Source: Onchocerca volvulus
Taxonomy: Eukaryota > Nematoda > Chromadorea > Rhabditida > Onchocercidae
Direction: 5' to 3'
NCBI GenBank assembly: GCA_000499405.2
Contig: HG738137.1
Coordinates: forward strand, 806,001 to 870,000
DNA length: 64,000 nucleotides
Shown: piece by piece, positions 13,695 through 25,900 of the stretch
How the letters are laid out: the number at the start of each line of letters is the position of its first letter
How positions within the stretch are numbered: position 1 is the stretch's first letter
Notes under the pieces: model-generated
Database searches by the model: none
What the model saw: only the letters and a program-made list of their open reading frames with translations
Told to the model about the DNA's origin: nothing
Program-made: the position numbers and the translations under genes

Positions 13695-16600
13695 TCACTG
13701 TTCTTCATTGCTGTTCAAATCCGAAGTACTGATAATTCTATCATCTGTAAAAGAAAAAAACAGCAAATACTGATAGGTTGATTTATTTCACATCAATCTA
13801 GTACAACAGGAATTTACCTTCTGATAATACTGCTTCTGTACCACTGCTAGCACTACTTCCTATTTTACTCGTGGATTCAACATTCTGAAATAAACAACAA
13901 ATTGAACAAGGAAAAGTGTAAAATTAATTAAGTTAAAAAGAGTGGAAATAATTTTCAAATATAATTAAATTAAAACAAATTTATTTCTCGCAGCAAAATA
14001 TACCATAATTTTTTGCTGAATATTAGCACACATTTTTAATAATTTATTTGCTTCATCCAATAAATTATTCTGATCCATATTTTCTCCAACCATCGTACCA
14101 TCCAATGTACACGGTAATCGTCGAAGATTTTGCACCGAATTATAAACTAATTGTAATACTTCTGTAAACTAAAGTCAGAAATGAAATTTTTTTTTTTTTT
14201 TTTTATAGAAAATAGAAGTCAGTATGTTTGGTAAAATTTTAAATTAGTAATATATATTGTCTACAAGTTATAATTAACAATACTGGATAAGAGTAATAAT
14301 TATTACTAATTACTTCAGTTAGTAATTATTTTAATAGCTTTCCAGTGCAATTATTATATTTTCTTATTTGTTACTAACTTTTGATTAAATAAAGAGATCC
14401 TAACATTATAAACTTTTTAATTTAATCAGTTATTGAATTACCTAGATTATTCTCATATTAATGATTGATTAAAATTTTTCAATTTTATCATTTACATTAT
14501 AATCATCTAATCTATCCGATTACATGATGAACTGCATTTCTTGTTGATTTATACAAAGCTTTCTTTTTTTTTTGCATCTTTTTATTTGAATTAAAAGTTT
14601 TTTTCTATTAGATAATATTTGCCTTATTATCATCACCTGGTCTTCTTGGTGGAACTATGTTTATTAATATATTAATGTTATTAACTGTGATTGATCAAAA
14701 AATGATAAACCATGAATGAAAAATATAAAAAGGAGCTGTTCAAGATATTATATTTTATCATTCAGTATCTGATACTTTGCAGGTTTTATTATCCATTGAA
14801 ATAAGAAAAAAAAAAAATTTTGAAGAAAAAATCAATAACAGTACTGATATATCCAAAATTATAAAAAAATTTACTGGTGATAAAGAAGCGTTATAATTGT
14901 CGGCAAGAATATTATCGATTCCAGTAAGATTCTTTATCGTTTTATGAAACTGCAAATGTTTTGGATGAGGAAGATTAGCCTTAGCTATATTGTTAAATTT
15001 AATTCGAAATAATGCTATAGTTCAATAATCACAAAAAAATTTTCAATTAAATCCATTCCTTTACAAAATTTCAAATTACAATTTAATCAATTATAATTAA
15101 CCGTTTCTTCAATATTATCAAAATGAATTTCTGATAGATAAGATGTTGACGCTTCAATGAATGATCGTCCAACACACTGAGTTGAACATTTTGCAATGAA
15201 TTATATTCATTAGAAAAATGAAAAAAAAAAAAAATAAAAGAAAGTTCTTTTTTTTCCCTTTCAAAAAACATTAAAATTTAGCAATAAGAGCGAAGAAAAT
15301 AAATTGTTACATTCTGCTGAAAAAAAAAGAAACAATTTTTCTCTTAAATTTCGAAATTTGTCGGAATTTGAATCATTTTTGAATTTTTTGGAAAGGTTGA
15401 AATTTGAAACATTCAAGAAAGCATCTCCTTTTTTTTATACAATAAATTAATTACTTGAAGAAAAATTAGATTCCATTCAAGTTTGTTTAATTTTTGCCAA
15501 ACTTCCGTTTCATTAAGTGAAAATGCATTTATTCGATGTGACAAGTTATCAGTGTAATGCTTGCACATATTTTCAAAAAATTCAATTCGATGTTTAAAAT
15601 CCTTCCTGATTTTGCAAATTCTATTGCACAACTAAATTTAAAATGAAAAATGAAATTCTCATTTGATAATTAAAAGGAAAAAATGATAAATTTCAATTTT
15701 TTTATTTAAATGAGGAAAATTTATTATTAATTCATCAGCTATTTTGTGTTTCTAAAATTTCAATATGATTTCAAAATTCCAAGTGATTTTAATTTCAAGT
15801 TCAGCATTGATGTTGAAATTTTAAAAAGTTATTTCAATGTAGTCAATAATATATGTAATTTGATTATTTTTAGGATGTATTGATCGAATTATAATTCTCG
15901 TACATATTTACAATTCTAAAGAGTTATTAGCTTTGAAATTTCAATCATTAATAAGCATTTCTGTCTGATACTGATAGTCATCAGTATTACCGCGATTATC
16001 TGATTGTGCAGTATAATTATACTTGTTCTTAATAGCAGAACTTTCCATCGAAATATATTTTTAGTAATTATAATCGATAAATAATTTCTTATAACATTTA
16101 ATCTTGTCTTTTAAATGGAATATTATGATTTTATAAACGTACAATATTTAATGAAATCATATGAACAACAATTTACAATTATATATAATTCTTTCTTAAA
16201 CTAAATTATCCAAAAATTAGTTTATTAATATTAAACAATTTTTGCTTAAATTTATAATTCTTCTTGAATTGAATAACTATTTAAATACTAGAAACTCAGC
16301 AAATATTTGCATAAAGAATGTGGGAAATGAAGAAATAAATAAAGAATCCAGGAAAAGTGAAAATGATTCTAGCGAGAGATCTGTTTCCCCTCTCGTTGGA
16401 CTGACCTCATTAAATTCTCGATTGACATCATTGTTGAAACAGGACAATTCGGTTTCAATCGCTTTGTTTACTTCATTTTGACGATCTATTGATTTACGTG
16501 CCTAAATATGAATGAACAAAATTTGGAATTAATTTTATCCCTGAACAAGTCAAATTAGAATCCAAAAGTATTAATTGTTCGAAAGAATATATAACTGTCT

Positions 16601-17029
16601 ATACATTGATCTTAACTAAGATCAATTTCCGGTCAGTAAATCCTCCTTATCAGTTTAAAACTAGTGTTTACTAGAAGCAATTCATTGAGTAATCAATGAA
16701 TAAAATTATGCAAAGATAAATTAAATCATCTGAAAGTGTTAGTTTGCTTTAAAATATTATGATTTATCGGGTAGAACTTTAGAAAACTTAAAACTCAATG
16801 ATAACTCCTTTTTATACTTAATAAGTGATAGAAAAAAATCAATTAAAATTTTATCGAAATCGAAAATTTGTATTTTTCTCTCAAGAGCATTAACTATTTG
16901 GCGGAGATTTCATAGAATTTGATTAATTCAATAACTTTAAAAAGCATTTTTAAATTTATTCTCAATCACTTTCATTACCTCTTCAACAGTATTAACAGCA
17001 TCCCTCAACAATGCATTCATTTTCTTCAT
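13695..17029 (-). CDS. Unrecognised coiled-coil protein, 251 residues
   Basis: Eight coding exons: 16979-17029, 16406-16501, 15455-15631, 15102-15176, 14875-14949, 14004-14168, 13818-13884, 13695-13744. They sum to 756 bp, and all introns are phase 0 except the last (phase 1); this regularity is the main support for the gene. The protein starts MKKMNALLRDAVNTVEE. It is charged and mostly helical, with heptad-like stretches such as ETELSCFNNDVNREFNE and KIRKDFKHRIEFFENMCKHY, and ends in a Ser/Thr/Glu-rich tail (TSDLNSNEEQ). A TTTAG just before AATAATCAGCATG could be a spliced-leader acceptor, so the start is plausible, but an upstream exon is not excluded. The helical part faintly resembles a TRIM-type B-box coiled coil (BBC), yet no RING or B-box is present. 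Function unknown. Confidence 0.7.
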
Positions 17030-18335
17030 GCTGATTATTCTAAATAACAGCTTACAGTAAGCATATTTAATTTATAAAGTATTTTTTTGACTTGTTTACA
17101 ACATAAAAAATTGTAATGAATTTTCGAAAAAAACGAATTTGAATGACATAATGAATATTATCTGTTCTGTTTTATGTTTTTTGCATTCAAGTTGAATATA
17201 GGGTTTAATTATATGAGTTGATCTGTTCTACTATTGCCAATGATCAGACCACAGATTGATTCAAAAAAAAGACAGTTCAAAATTCAGTATCAGTTTGTTG
17301 CTTAACCAATCAATGATCCACTTCTATGTAGAATATTTATTTGTGATCGATCTTTGATATGTAATCAGAAGATGTAGTATTTTTCTACTGCTTTTTTTGA
17401 TAAAATTGATTTGAAATTGAATAAAATAAATAAATGACATTTATTAGCAATGAAATCATATGAAATTTTGTCATTTCGAATAAAATATTATCATTTAATG
17501 ATAGATTTAGAAATGTATTGCTAATTAACTAAGCATTTTAGACAAAATATTCGAATTTTCTTGTTCAAATTTCTCCAAAAATTCTAACCGAATATTGTAA
17601 AGAAATCTAATAGTTGCTATTTGAAATGTTCCTGATTTTGGCGCTCGAACTTAAAAATGATTCTTCGATTATATTTACCAACTTTTATATTATTAAATAT
17701 GCAAATTTCTTACAATTCATTCGAAATTGATTGATACATTCTGAAATCCTCGAGATAGAAGAATGTAATGGTCACCGAATGATAAAATATCATACAATCA
17801 ACGATTAGAAAGGTAATAATCGATCATTTTTTAATCAATAATTCCATGGAAACAAGAAAAATAATTAAGCAGAAATACTCATATTTTTTCTACAAATATT
17901 TTATTTCATTAGCATAATTATTTCTTCTTTACTTCCATACTATATCATCTTATTCTTGCTTTTTTCATTTCTTACAAAATATTTGAAAAATAAAAAAAGA
18001 AAAAAAGGCGATAATTAATACTGAATCTTATTTGTTATGATAAAATTATGATATTTAATATAAGAAATTCTTAAAGTATTTAAGTACAATTAGGCAATCA
18101 AATGAAGTAATAACAATATATCAGATACCACTGCATTAATTAATCACTTCTGTGATAACGAATTATCAGCATCGTCTCTTCTTGCCTGAATAATCCAAAG
18201 TGATACGGTAGACATTTGTCTCTCCCTCTTTCTTCTTGGACGATTGAAGATGAATGATGTTGTCCTTGAGAAGTTATGGTACCACCCGTTCGTTACTATG
18301 GTACTATGTCACCTCCGCCTTTCTTGGCTCTCAGC

Positions 18336-19004
18336 CACGCCCGATAAAACGCAATATTAGCCACTTAAGGCAATTGTGCCAAGGGGTTTGCGTGCTGCAA
18401 GAAATTTTCCAAAATTTTCCTTTTCGCATTCTAAAACGATACGGTTGTGACGTCAACAGAATCGTTTAATTTATACGAAATTTTTTACCGATCCAAAAAG
18501 AAAAAAAAAAGGATAAAAGAGAGGTAGGTGTAGAAAAGTGATAAGAAGCAGATTGTTTAGTTACAGTATTGATTGATAAGCAAGTAACAATTTATCACTA
18601 TTATCAGAACAAAAGCAATAATACTAACAGTAGTAGCAATAACAATAACAATAAGAAAAACAAAAACAATAAGCATTTTTAAGAACAATAACTTATTAAG
18701 AGTAACAGCAAGAACAACAATAACAAACCTTTTCCTGGCAGAAAATTTCGTCTTTCAAAGTAAGTTTATCTTTCTATCTTTTTATCACTTCTATCTTTTT
18801 ATCACTTTTACATTGAATTATTATTATTCTGATCATTAAATACCTATTAATTATTCAACGAAATGATATATAGCGTGCTTCAGGACAGCCTTTATTGCTA
18901 AAATGACAGATTTATCTGCATATAACACGCAATTGCCATTAAGCTATAATATATTTATTATCTGTAGTTTTTTTTCCCTCCATAGCATGCAAGCAATTTG
19001 CGTG
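18336..19004. promoter_or_regulatory. Cluster of five XRE-type (KNGCGTG) sites upstream of ahr-1
   Basis: Cores match the bHLH-PAS AHR:ARNT response-element core. Positions: 18336-18342 (- strand, GGGCGTG), 18388-18394 (+, TTGCGTG), 18871-18877 (+, TAGCGTG), 18926-18932 (- strand, TTGCGTG), 18998-19004 (+, TTGCGTG). The three plus-strand sites are all followed by CT. A sixth site is at 22754-22760 (- strand) in ahr-1 intron 1. The motif is rare at this base composition, so the cluster suggests autoregulation or control by another GCGTG-binding bHLH-PAS dimer. Confidence 0.5.
18448..18455. promoter_or_regulatory. Perfect CRE palindrome TGACGTCA
   Basis: TGACGTCA is the full cAMP-response element bound by CREB/ATF bZIP proteins. 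It lies in the GC-richer island 1.5 kb before the ahr-1 start codon and 1.4 kb before the divergent coiled-coil gene. Confidence 0.45.
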
Positions 19005-19987
19005 CTAATGTTATATTATCATAATTATAGTGATAAAAATGATAATTCTTAAAAAATATCACTACTGTGATACTAATGGTGATATTTTTGTAACGAATAC
19101 GGCAATATTGTATTGGGAAATATAAGAAAAGAGTGCGATTAATTGTTTTGACAATAATTGTCAGACAAGTAATTGGTTCACCAATATTTCTTAATCAGTC
19201 AGAATATATTGATAATCAAATAAAAGAATGTTTTTACTCAAGATTTATTGAACAAAATTCTATAGTTGTGCGAGTATTATTAGCCTATAATGATATTAAT
19301 TAAAGTGTCTACTAAGGAATACCATAACTTAAAATCTGAGATTTAAAATTGAAATCTAAAGTTGTTTGGGAAATTTTTAAGCATAGTTCTCAGTAAAATA
19401 GTAAGCATTACCAAGAATTCATATATATAGTCAATTATAAATAAAGAAAGATAAAAGATTGAATAGAAAATTGAAAGTGTTTCGCTAAATAAAAAATCCC
19501 AATTTAATTATTAAAAAATAGAAATGCTTAAAAAAAAACTGTCTAAATTGTTTATCAATTTCTATGATTATTTGGTTATTCCATTTCTAATTTTGAAGCA
19601 ATCACAATCAAAACTTTAACAGTAATTCAAAACAACCTAGTGTATTTATCATTAACTAAATTGATTTACTCAGTAAATATGTAATCGATGTAAAATGATG
19701 ATTTAAATTTAAATTCACATAATTTTAACAAACAATAGCACTTTGCGTTAGTTTAATTTAGCTAAAAACTCATGGTTAATCTTAATAAGTTAAATCATTT
19801 AAATAATAAAATTTTTATTTTACAAAATTAAGTTTCAAATCCAATCTCTCACAAAATATCGGACCTTTGCATCATCATCTTATTCATCGAAGTAATGCAT
19901 ATGCATATGTTCATTAAGATTAATTTAAATACATTTTCAAAGTTTTTTACATTTTCAGATTTTAATTATAAGTGATGCTTGGAAAAT

Positions 19988-22900
19988 ATGTACGCCAATA
20001 AACGACGACAACGAAATTTTAAACGGTTTGCAATACTTTATCATATAATTTCATTAAAATATAGGAAAAAAAAAATTATACTGACAAAGTTTCGAAAAAT
20101 TCTTATATAATCAATAATTCATTGTTTGCTTAAGTACTTTCTATAAATCTACAAATGTAAATTGTGATAATGATATCATGGGATATCAGTATACGAGTAG
20201 TTCGTGCATGGAATTAAACTTTACGATAGAAGCTGTAAATGATAAAGAATTAATACAATGAAAAATATGAATAAACATTTTGATCAGATAGAATTAAATG
20301 ATAGAAATCGATTGTAAAATAAATAAAAATCAGTCAAATTGAATGATTAATTTTAGATGGACAAAGAAATAGTAAATATAATAAATAATAAATAAACATA
20401 TTTTTGACGATATAATAGGTAAAATGTGATAAGAATGTCAAATTTCAAATTCAAATTTGGTTGCCTAAATAATTTTAAATTTTATTAATGTTAAACAGGT
20501 AAAAACATAAAACTAATTAGTGACAAGACATTAAGCGAGATTATGATCTGATGATTATTGTTTCAATAAACTTGCTAAAGATAAAGATAAAATTCTGCAC
20601 GTCTTTTTGCTGTTATCATTATTATTATCATTACTGTTATCATTATTAATATCACTACTGTTATCATTATTATTATCATTAGTGAGAATTAAAATATCGA
20701 AAATGAAGAGTTGAAGTTCAAGATAGTATGAGTGGTCAGATTGCTGAGATTGTTGAGTTGATAGAAGTATCGGAAGGGAGGAATAGTATGACAATATGAT
20801 GACATGGCGTGCAGTGATCTCGAGATAGAGGAGGGTTGAAATGGGACACAATTTTTGAACATCACGAAATATTGCCTGACTGATTGCAAAACCTCGAAAC
20901 ATCTACTATTATCATCATCATCAGCCACTCAAGGCAACATTTTTTTTGTAATTTTAGATTCCTTCTTGTAATAGCAACAATAGTAATTGCAGCGATGAAT
21001 TATCGTTATTGTAGCAGCATTAGTTATTGTCATAGTAAATCTTATCACAATAGCAACAATAACTTTTGTTTCAGCAATAATAATATCAAAGTATTTGCTG
21101 TGTAGGTATCAGTAAATAGTAATAATAATAAAAATATTCATGTTGAAGGCAATTTTTTCTGACATTATGATAGCATGAGACAATTACTTGACATATTTTC
21201 AATTTATAGCAATTTGGAATCTCTCAATTTTGATTTTTTTTTTTTTTTTGAACTCTTCCGGTATAATCATTAATATGCATATAGCAAAATCATGAATGTA
21301 TTCCTTCGTATATCTTATAGAAATATTTTAAATTGATAATTGATTACTCTAATAAATCATTATAAGTGTATGTCCGAACAAGAATTATTGCAATCGTTGA
21401 AAGATTTAAAATTCCATCTTTTTTTTAAGTAACAGAAATGTTGCTGATCGTTAAAAAATGTGAAATAAATTTGCACAAAATGAAAATTTATTATTAAAAT
21501 TTACAAACAATAAATATAAGCAAATTAAATTATCAATTAAGTCTTATTCATTTAATAATACATGAATTACAATAGTTTTTTCAATTTTTACATCATCTAT
21601 TCTTTTGCTTCACTTAAATAAGTAGAATCACTTTACTCTTCCAGACATAATTTAAATGTATTATCGAATTATAGATAGTTCTTATTTAATGAAATTAAAA
21701 GTTCGTTAGCATGAAAATTTAGACAAATGTTACTAAAAAATTTTAAATTTTGAGAAATTTAAAATGAAATATTAAATTAAATTGCGCTGAAAGGAAAGGA
21801 TAAATTAATTTACTTACGCTAAAAGGTACAAGTTTTAAATGTTGAAAGTAGCTGTGGAAATATTGTAGAGAGGTAATTAATCATTTTTAAGTTATAAAAT
21901 TAGTGAAAATAATGATATTATAGTTTACGACCTGAATTATCAATTTTAAGTTTTCCTAATTTCATATATAATATGCAATATGGTGAGACAAATTATGATT
22001 GTGGCCATAATTACTTACTCATTCAAGCAAATTAATTATCCGAACATGTTCTACTGTAACTATAAAGAAAGGCTTTTTTGAATAGCAACCACTTTAGGAT
22101 CATAATTTTTATAGTTTCTAAGAAGGAAAAAGAAATTTTTGTCTTTCAAGAAAAGAATCTCGAATAAATAATTACTTACCGTCTGTTAGCTGTGGCACTT
22201 CAATCTAAGAAATCAAAAAAAAATTTATAGAATGATCGATAATTCTTGTGACTAATTTGTCCGGTTCATTTAATATTTTAAAAAATAATTTCCACATAAT
22301 TTTTATTTTAACTTCATTTCTTATTTATTCCAGAAATACAAATTTATTAAATCTTTTATTAAAATAACTCGAAAGTTTTTAGTTGACAGAATATCCTGTA
22401 TCTTTAAATCATATAATTTGAAATCAAATTTTAATCAAGCATTCATTTTAAATTTATGTTGGAAGTAACTAACTTATTTTGATTTTTTGCAATTTTACTG
22501 TTTTTTTTTTTTCATTATTTATCTTGATTTTACTCGAAAGTCAAATTCAATTCGACATTATTTTATATTTTTCTTGTTTCATTTATTTCCATCCTTTAAA
22601 AAATTTCTTGACTTTTTCTCCAATCTTTAAAATTTCACACAAATTATCAGTAAGGAATAGACAGAAAAAACGAAAAAAATCTATTTCGAAAATTGTTGAC
22701 AAATATTTGAATTTGCGTGAAATGATTATTCATTTCGATTCAATTGATGTTTGCACGCTATGCTGCATGCATATTGCAGTTACTGCATTTCTTGTTTAGC
22801 TTTGAATGAGAAGGAAAGAAACGATATCTGTTAATTAATAATTAATTATCATGCCTATCATCGTCATCGTTCTACATTTTATTTTATCGACCATAAAATG

Positions 22901-25900
22901 CTTCTTCCTTCTTCTTCGAACAGAAATAGCAATAGCAGCAGCTGTTGAATATTTCTACCGTACTACTGAAAAGTCATCGAATGCTATAAAATAGTAATGA
23001 TTTGATGGAGTAATTCGCCAGACATGTTTTATGATAAATTAAAATTCATCAGAAATTAATCAATATTCTCTTCTCCCTCTAATGTTTATGATATTTATCA
23101 TTGTAAATCGTTTGATTTATCCAACAAATTCTTAAGTCACTCACTTTAATTTTATTAAAATTAAAACGAAAACAAAATTGGTCAACAAAAAAAGAAAACA
23201 AATATTTGCATGTAAACAATTTACAATAATTACTAAATCCAAAATTCAAAAACTTCAGAATCAGAAATTATAAAAGGAAATTATTTTTAGAATTGAAACA
23301 AAGAGAAGTCATTTCGGATTAAGCTGTACAGAAAAGGAGGAAATACTTTTTTTGGTTGTTTTATTTCAGAATTCGTGAAGCATCAAAACCTGGACTTGCT
23401 ACCAATCCTAGCAAAAGACATCGTGAACGATTGAACAGTGAGTTGGAAATTGTTGCTGCACTATTACCGTATGAGCAAAATGTTATTTCAAGGTCAATTT
23501 GAAATTTCAATCTCATTTTAATAAACGACAAACAATTGAAACTATTAAAATTTATTCTGGAAAATTGAAGTTAATACATAAAACCGTTATATTTAATGCA
23601 CAATTAATTTATTGATCAATAAATTCAAATTAACTGCCACAACAAGTTAATTAAGTTTTAAATCAGGATATTGAAGGTATAATGCTACTTGAAGGAAAAG
23701 AAATGCTTAAAACTAGTTTACCTAAGAAGTGATATATTAGAATTAAATATCGAATCAAATAGGCATTCCGGATGAAATTTCGAGCTTGTTTTATGCAAGA
23801 GAGATATATCTATCATCATATTTTCATAAATTTATATACTGAATTTAATTAGGGAACGTACAAATACCACATAATAGTAGTAAATTAAGAAAAAATTATA
23901 ATTTAAGTGCTGAAATTTAAAGAATTAAATATTTCTTTAAAAATAAGACTGAGCAGTTTTAATTCGAGATTTGAGAATATTCCAGAATTTCTACTACCGA
24001 ATTTTTAAAATTACTCCACTATTTCTCAACATTATTATTGATAAATTGAATCATGGAGAATCAAAATATTTCCTTCATTTCATGATTAGTAACTACATCA
24101 AAAAAATCAATTAATTATTCCATATTGCAAGTTTTGTGTTGAGTTTTTATCAAAATCATTCTAATCTTTACATGATAATTCAAATTTAATAATTATTTAA
24201 AAATAATTACTTAAATTTAACAACCAATCAAGCTGCTTGGAGCAGTAGGAAAAAAACTTGTCAATGATCACATTAGTTCATTTTTTTTATAATTTTATTA
24301 TTTATATTTCAAATATTGAATTGAGACTGCAAATTAGAAATGACTAATCATTTGTTTTTTTTTTTTTAATATTTCAGGTTGGACAAACTTAGCGTATTAC
24401 GATTAGCTGTTAGTTATCTACAAATCAAAGCACATTTTCAAGGTTAGCATATTCCATCTCATATTTGCCTTATTCGCTTATCATTTATCATTTTCTTCTT
24501 ATCAGTGCGTTTAGATTGCTTTACAATATTTCATTCTATCAATATAATATATCATTAAAACTACAAGAGGTGTAAAGTTATCAAACTGTAACATCATCAC
24601 ATTGTATCTCAAATATTACAAAGCAAAAAAAAATCCATCCGAAATATTAGCCTAAAGAAAGTACCGCTTCTAATAATGGCGTAATGAATAGATGTTGACG
24701 ACATGTGTTGACAACCGCATCTTTCCTTAATTAATTAAGTAAACAAAATCAATACAATAATGGCGTTTTTATTTCACCGTAAATTTACTCAACAAAATTT
24801 CCCGATGCAGGTAAATAAGTTACGCAATTGCATGCAGAAATGTAACTGAAACCAACTGTTCATACTTTACCGTTAATTATTCAACAAAATTTTTCCCGTC
24901 CAAGTAATAGTTATGCAATGCATGCAGAATGTAATTGAAACCAACTGTTCACTATTTCCGTATCCTTTTTTTTTTCAACAATTTAACCTGCATTATTTGT
25001 TGTTTACGTACGTGAAGATTGATTGTACGTGAGAAGTCCTTCTAACGACAACGTATGATACTTTAAATTAGGATTGATAATTACAAGCTGATAAGTTTTA
25101 TTTCATTAGATTTTTTTGTTTGCATTTCAGTCAAAATTACAATTCTTTTTTGTTTTATTTAAAATTTCTTCCTTCATTTACCGTATCACCGGTAGAAGTA
25201 ATTTTTATAATTTAAATTAACAGATAAAATATGATAAGAGTAAAAAAAGAGATAAGAGTCTAGTGAGAAGATGTGTGACATGTTGCTGGCAATGTAAATA
25301 TGAATTTACTCGAACTACTTAAAATTTTAACAAATAATTGATAAAATTCCTAATCAGTTTTCTGGCTAAAAAATCACTTAAACATTTACATACATTGCAT
25401 ACGGTAATAATAATTTTTTTCTATTACTTTGTTCCAATTTATAATTGCCTATTTCAGGTTTTAGTTGAAATTAACAAATAAATCAATAATTTAGGGATAA
25501 ATTAATAAAAATTTGTGAATAAAAAAGTGTATGTTCATCTTCGAAAAATTACATCCCATAGAATTTGTCCTCGGATCAAATTTTGGTATTTTGATAAAAA
25601 CACCTGCTCCATATTCTTATTCCTTCTAAGTGAATTGGCTGTTCAGTGAAGCATAGAGAAGATATGATGAAGCTTATGGTGATTTAGGGATATAATTAAG
25701 TATTTAATTACTAAATATTGTATAAATTAATTATCCATGTTAGCAATTTTCACACATTAATCATATGAAGCTTAGAAAATAAAATGATTTATAAGCAGAA
25801 GAAAAAATCACGTAATCTTTTGTAATTTGAAAAGTTTTTAATGCATTTGAAAACTAAAATAAATATTTTCACATGCTTTAACAAAATTATAATTAAATAC

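Larger units (their letters stand above)
17030..19987. promoter_or_regulatory. Shared divergent upstream region of the coiled-coil gene and ahr-1
   Basis: About 3 kb between two divergent start codons. A GC-richer island at about 18240-18470 stands out from the AT-rich surroundings. It holds a perfect CRE palindrome, two XRE-type cores and an imperfect GGTACCA/TGGTAC inverted repeat. Six TGATAA/TTATCA sites fall at 18539, 18574, 18592, 18601, 18782 and 18799. A TTTTCAG acceptor at 19952-19958 lies 29 bp before the ahr-1 ATG, suiting either trans-splicing or a 5' UTR intron. Regulatory function is inferred. Confidence 0.55.

Noticed and set aside
18284..18300. RFX/X-box-like site (GTTACTATGGTAC) near ahr-1
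   Set aside because: The 3' half deviates from the consensus at two positions, and the palindrome is explained by the imperfect GGTACCA/TGGTAC repeat.
20555..20928. Asn/Asp/Ser-rich minus-strand frames in ahr-1 intron 1
   Set aside because: The Asn-Asp part comes from the 24-bp tandem repeat; no exon chain around it.
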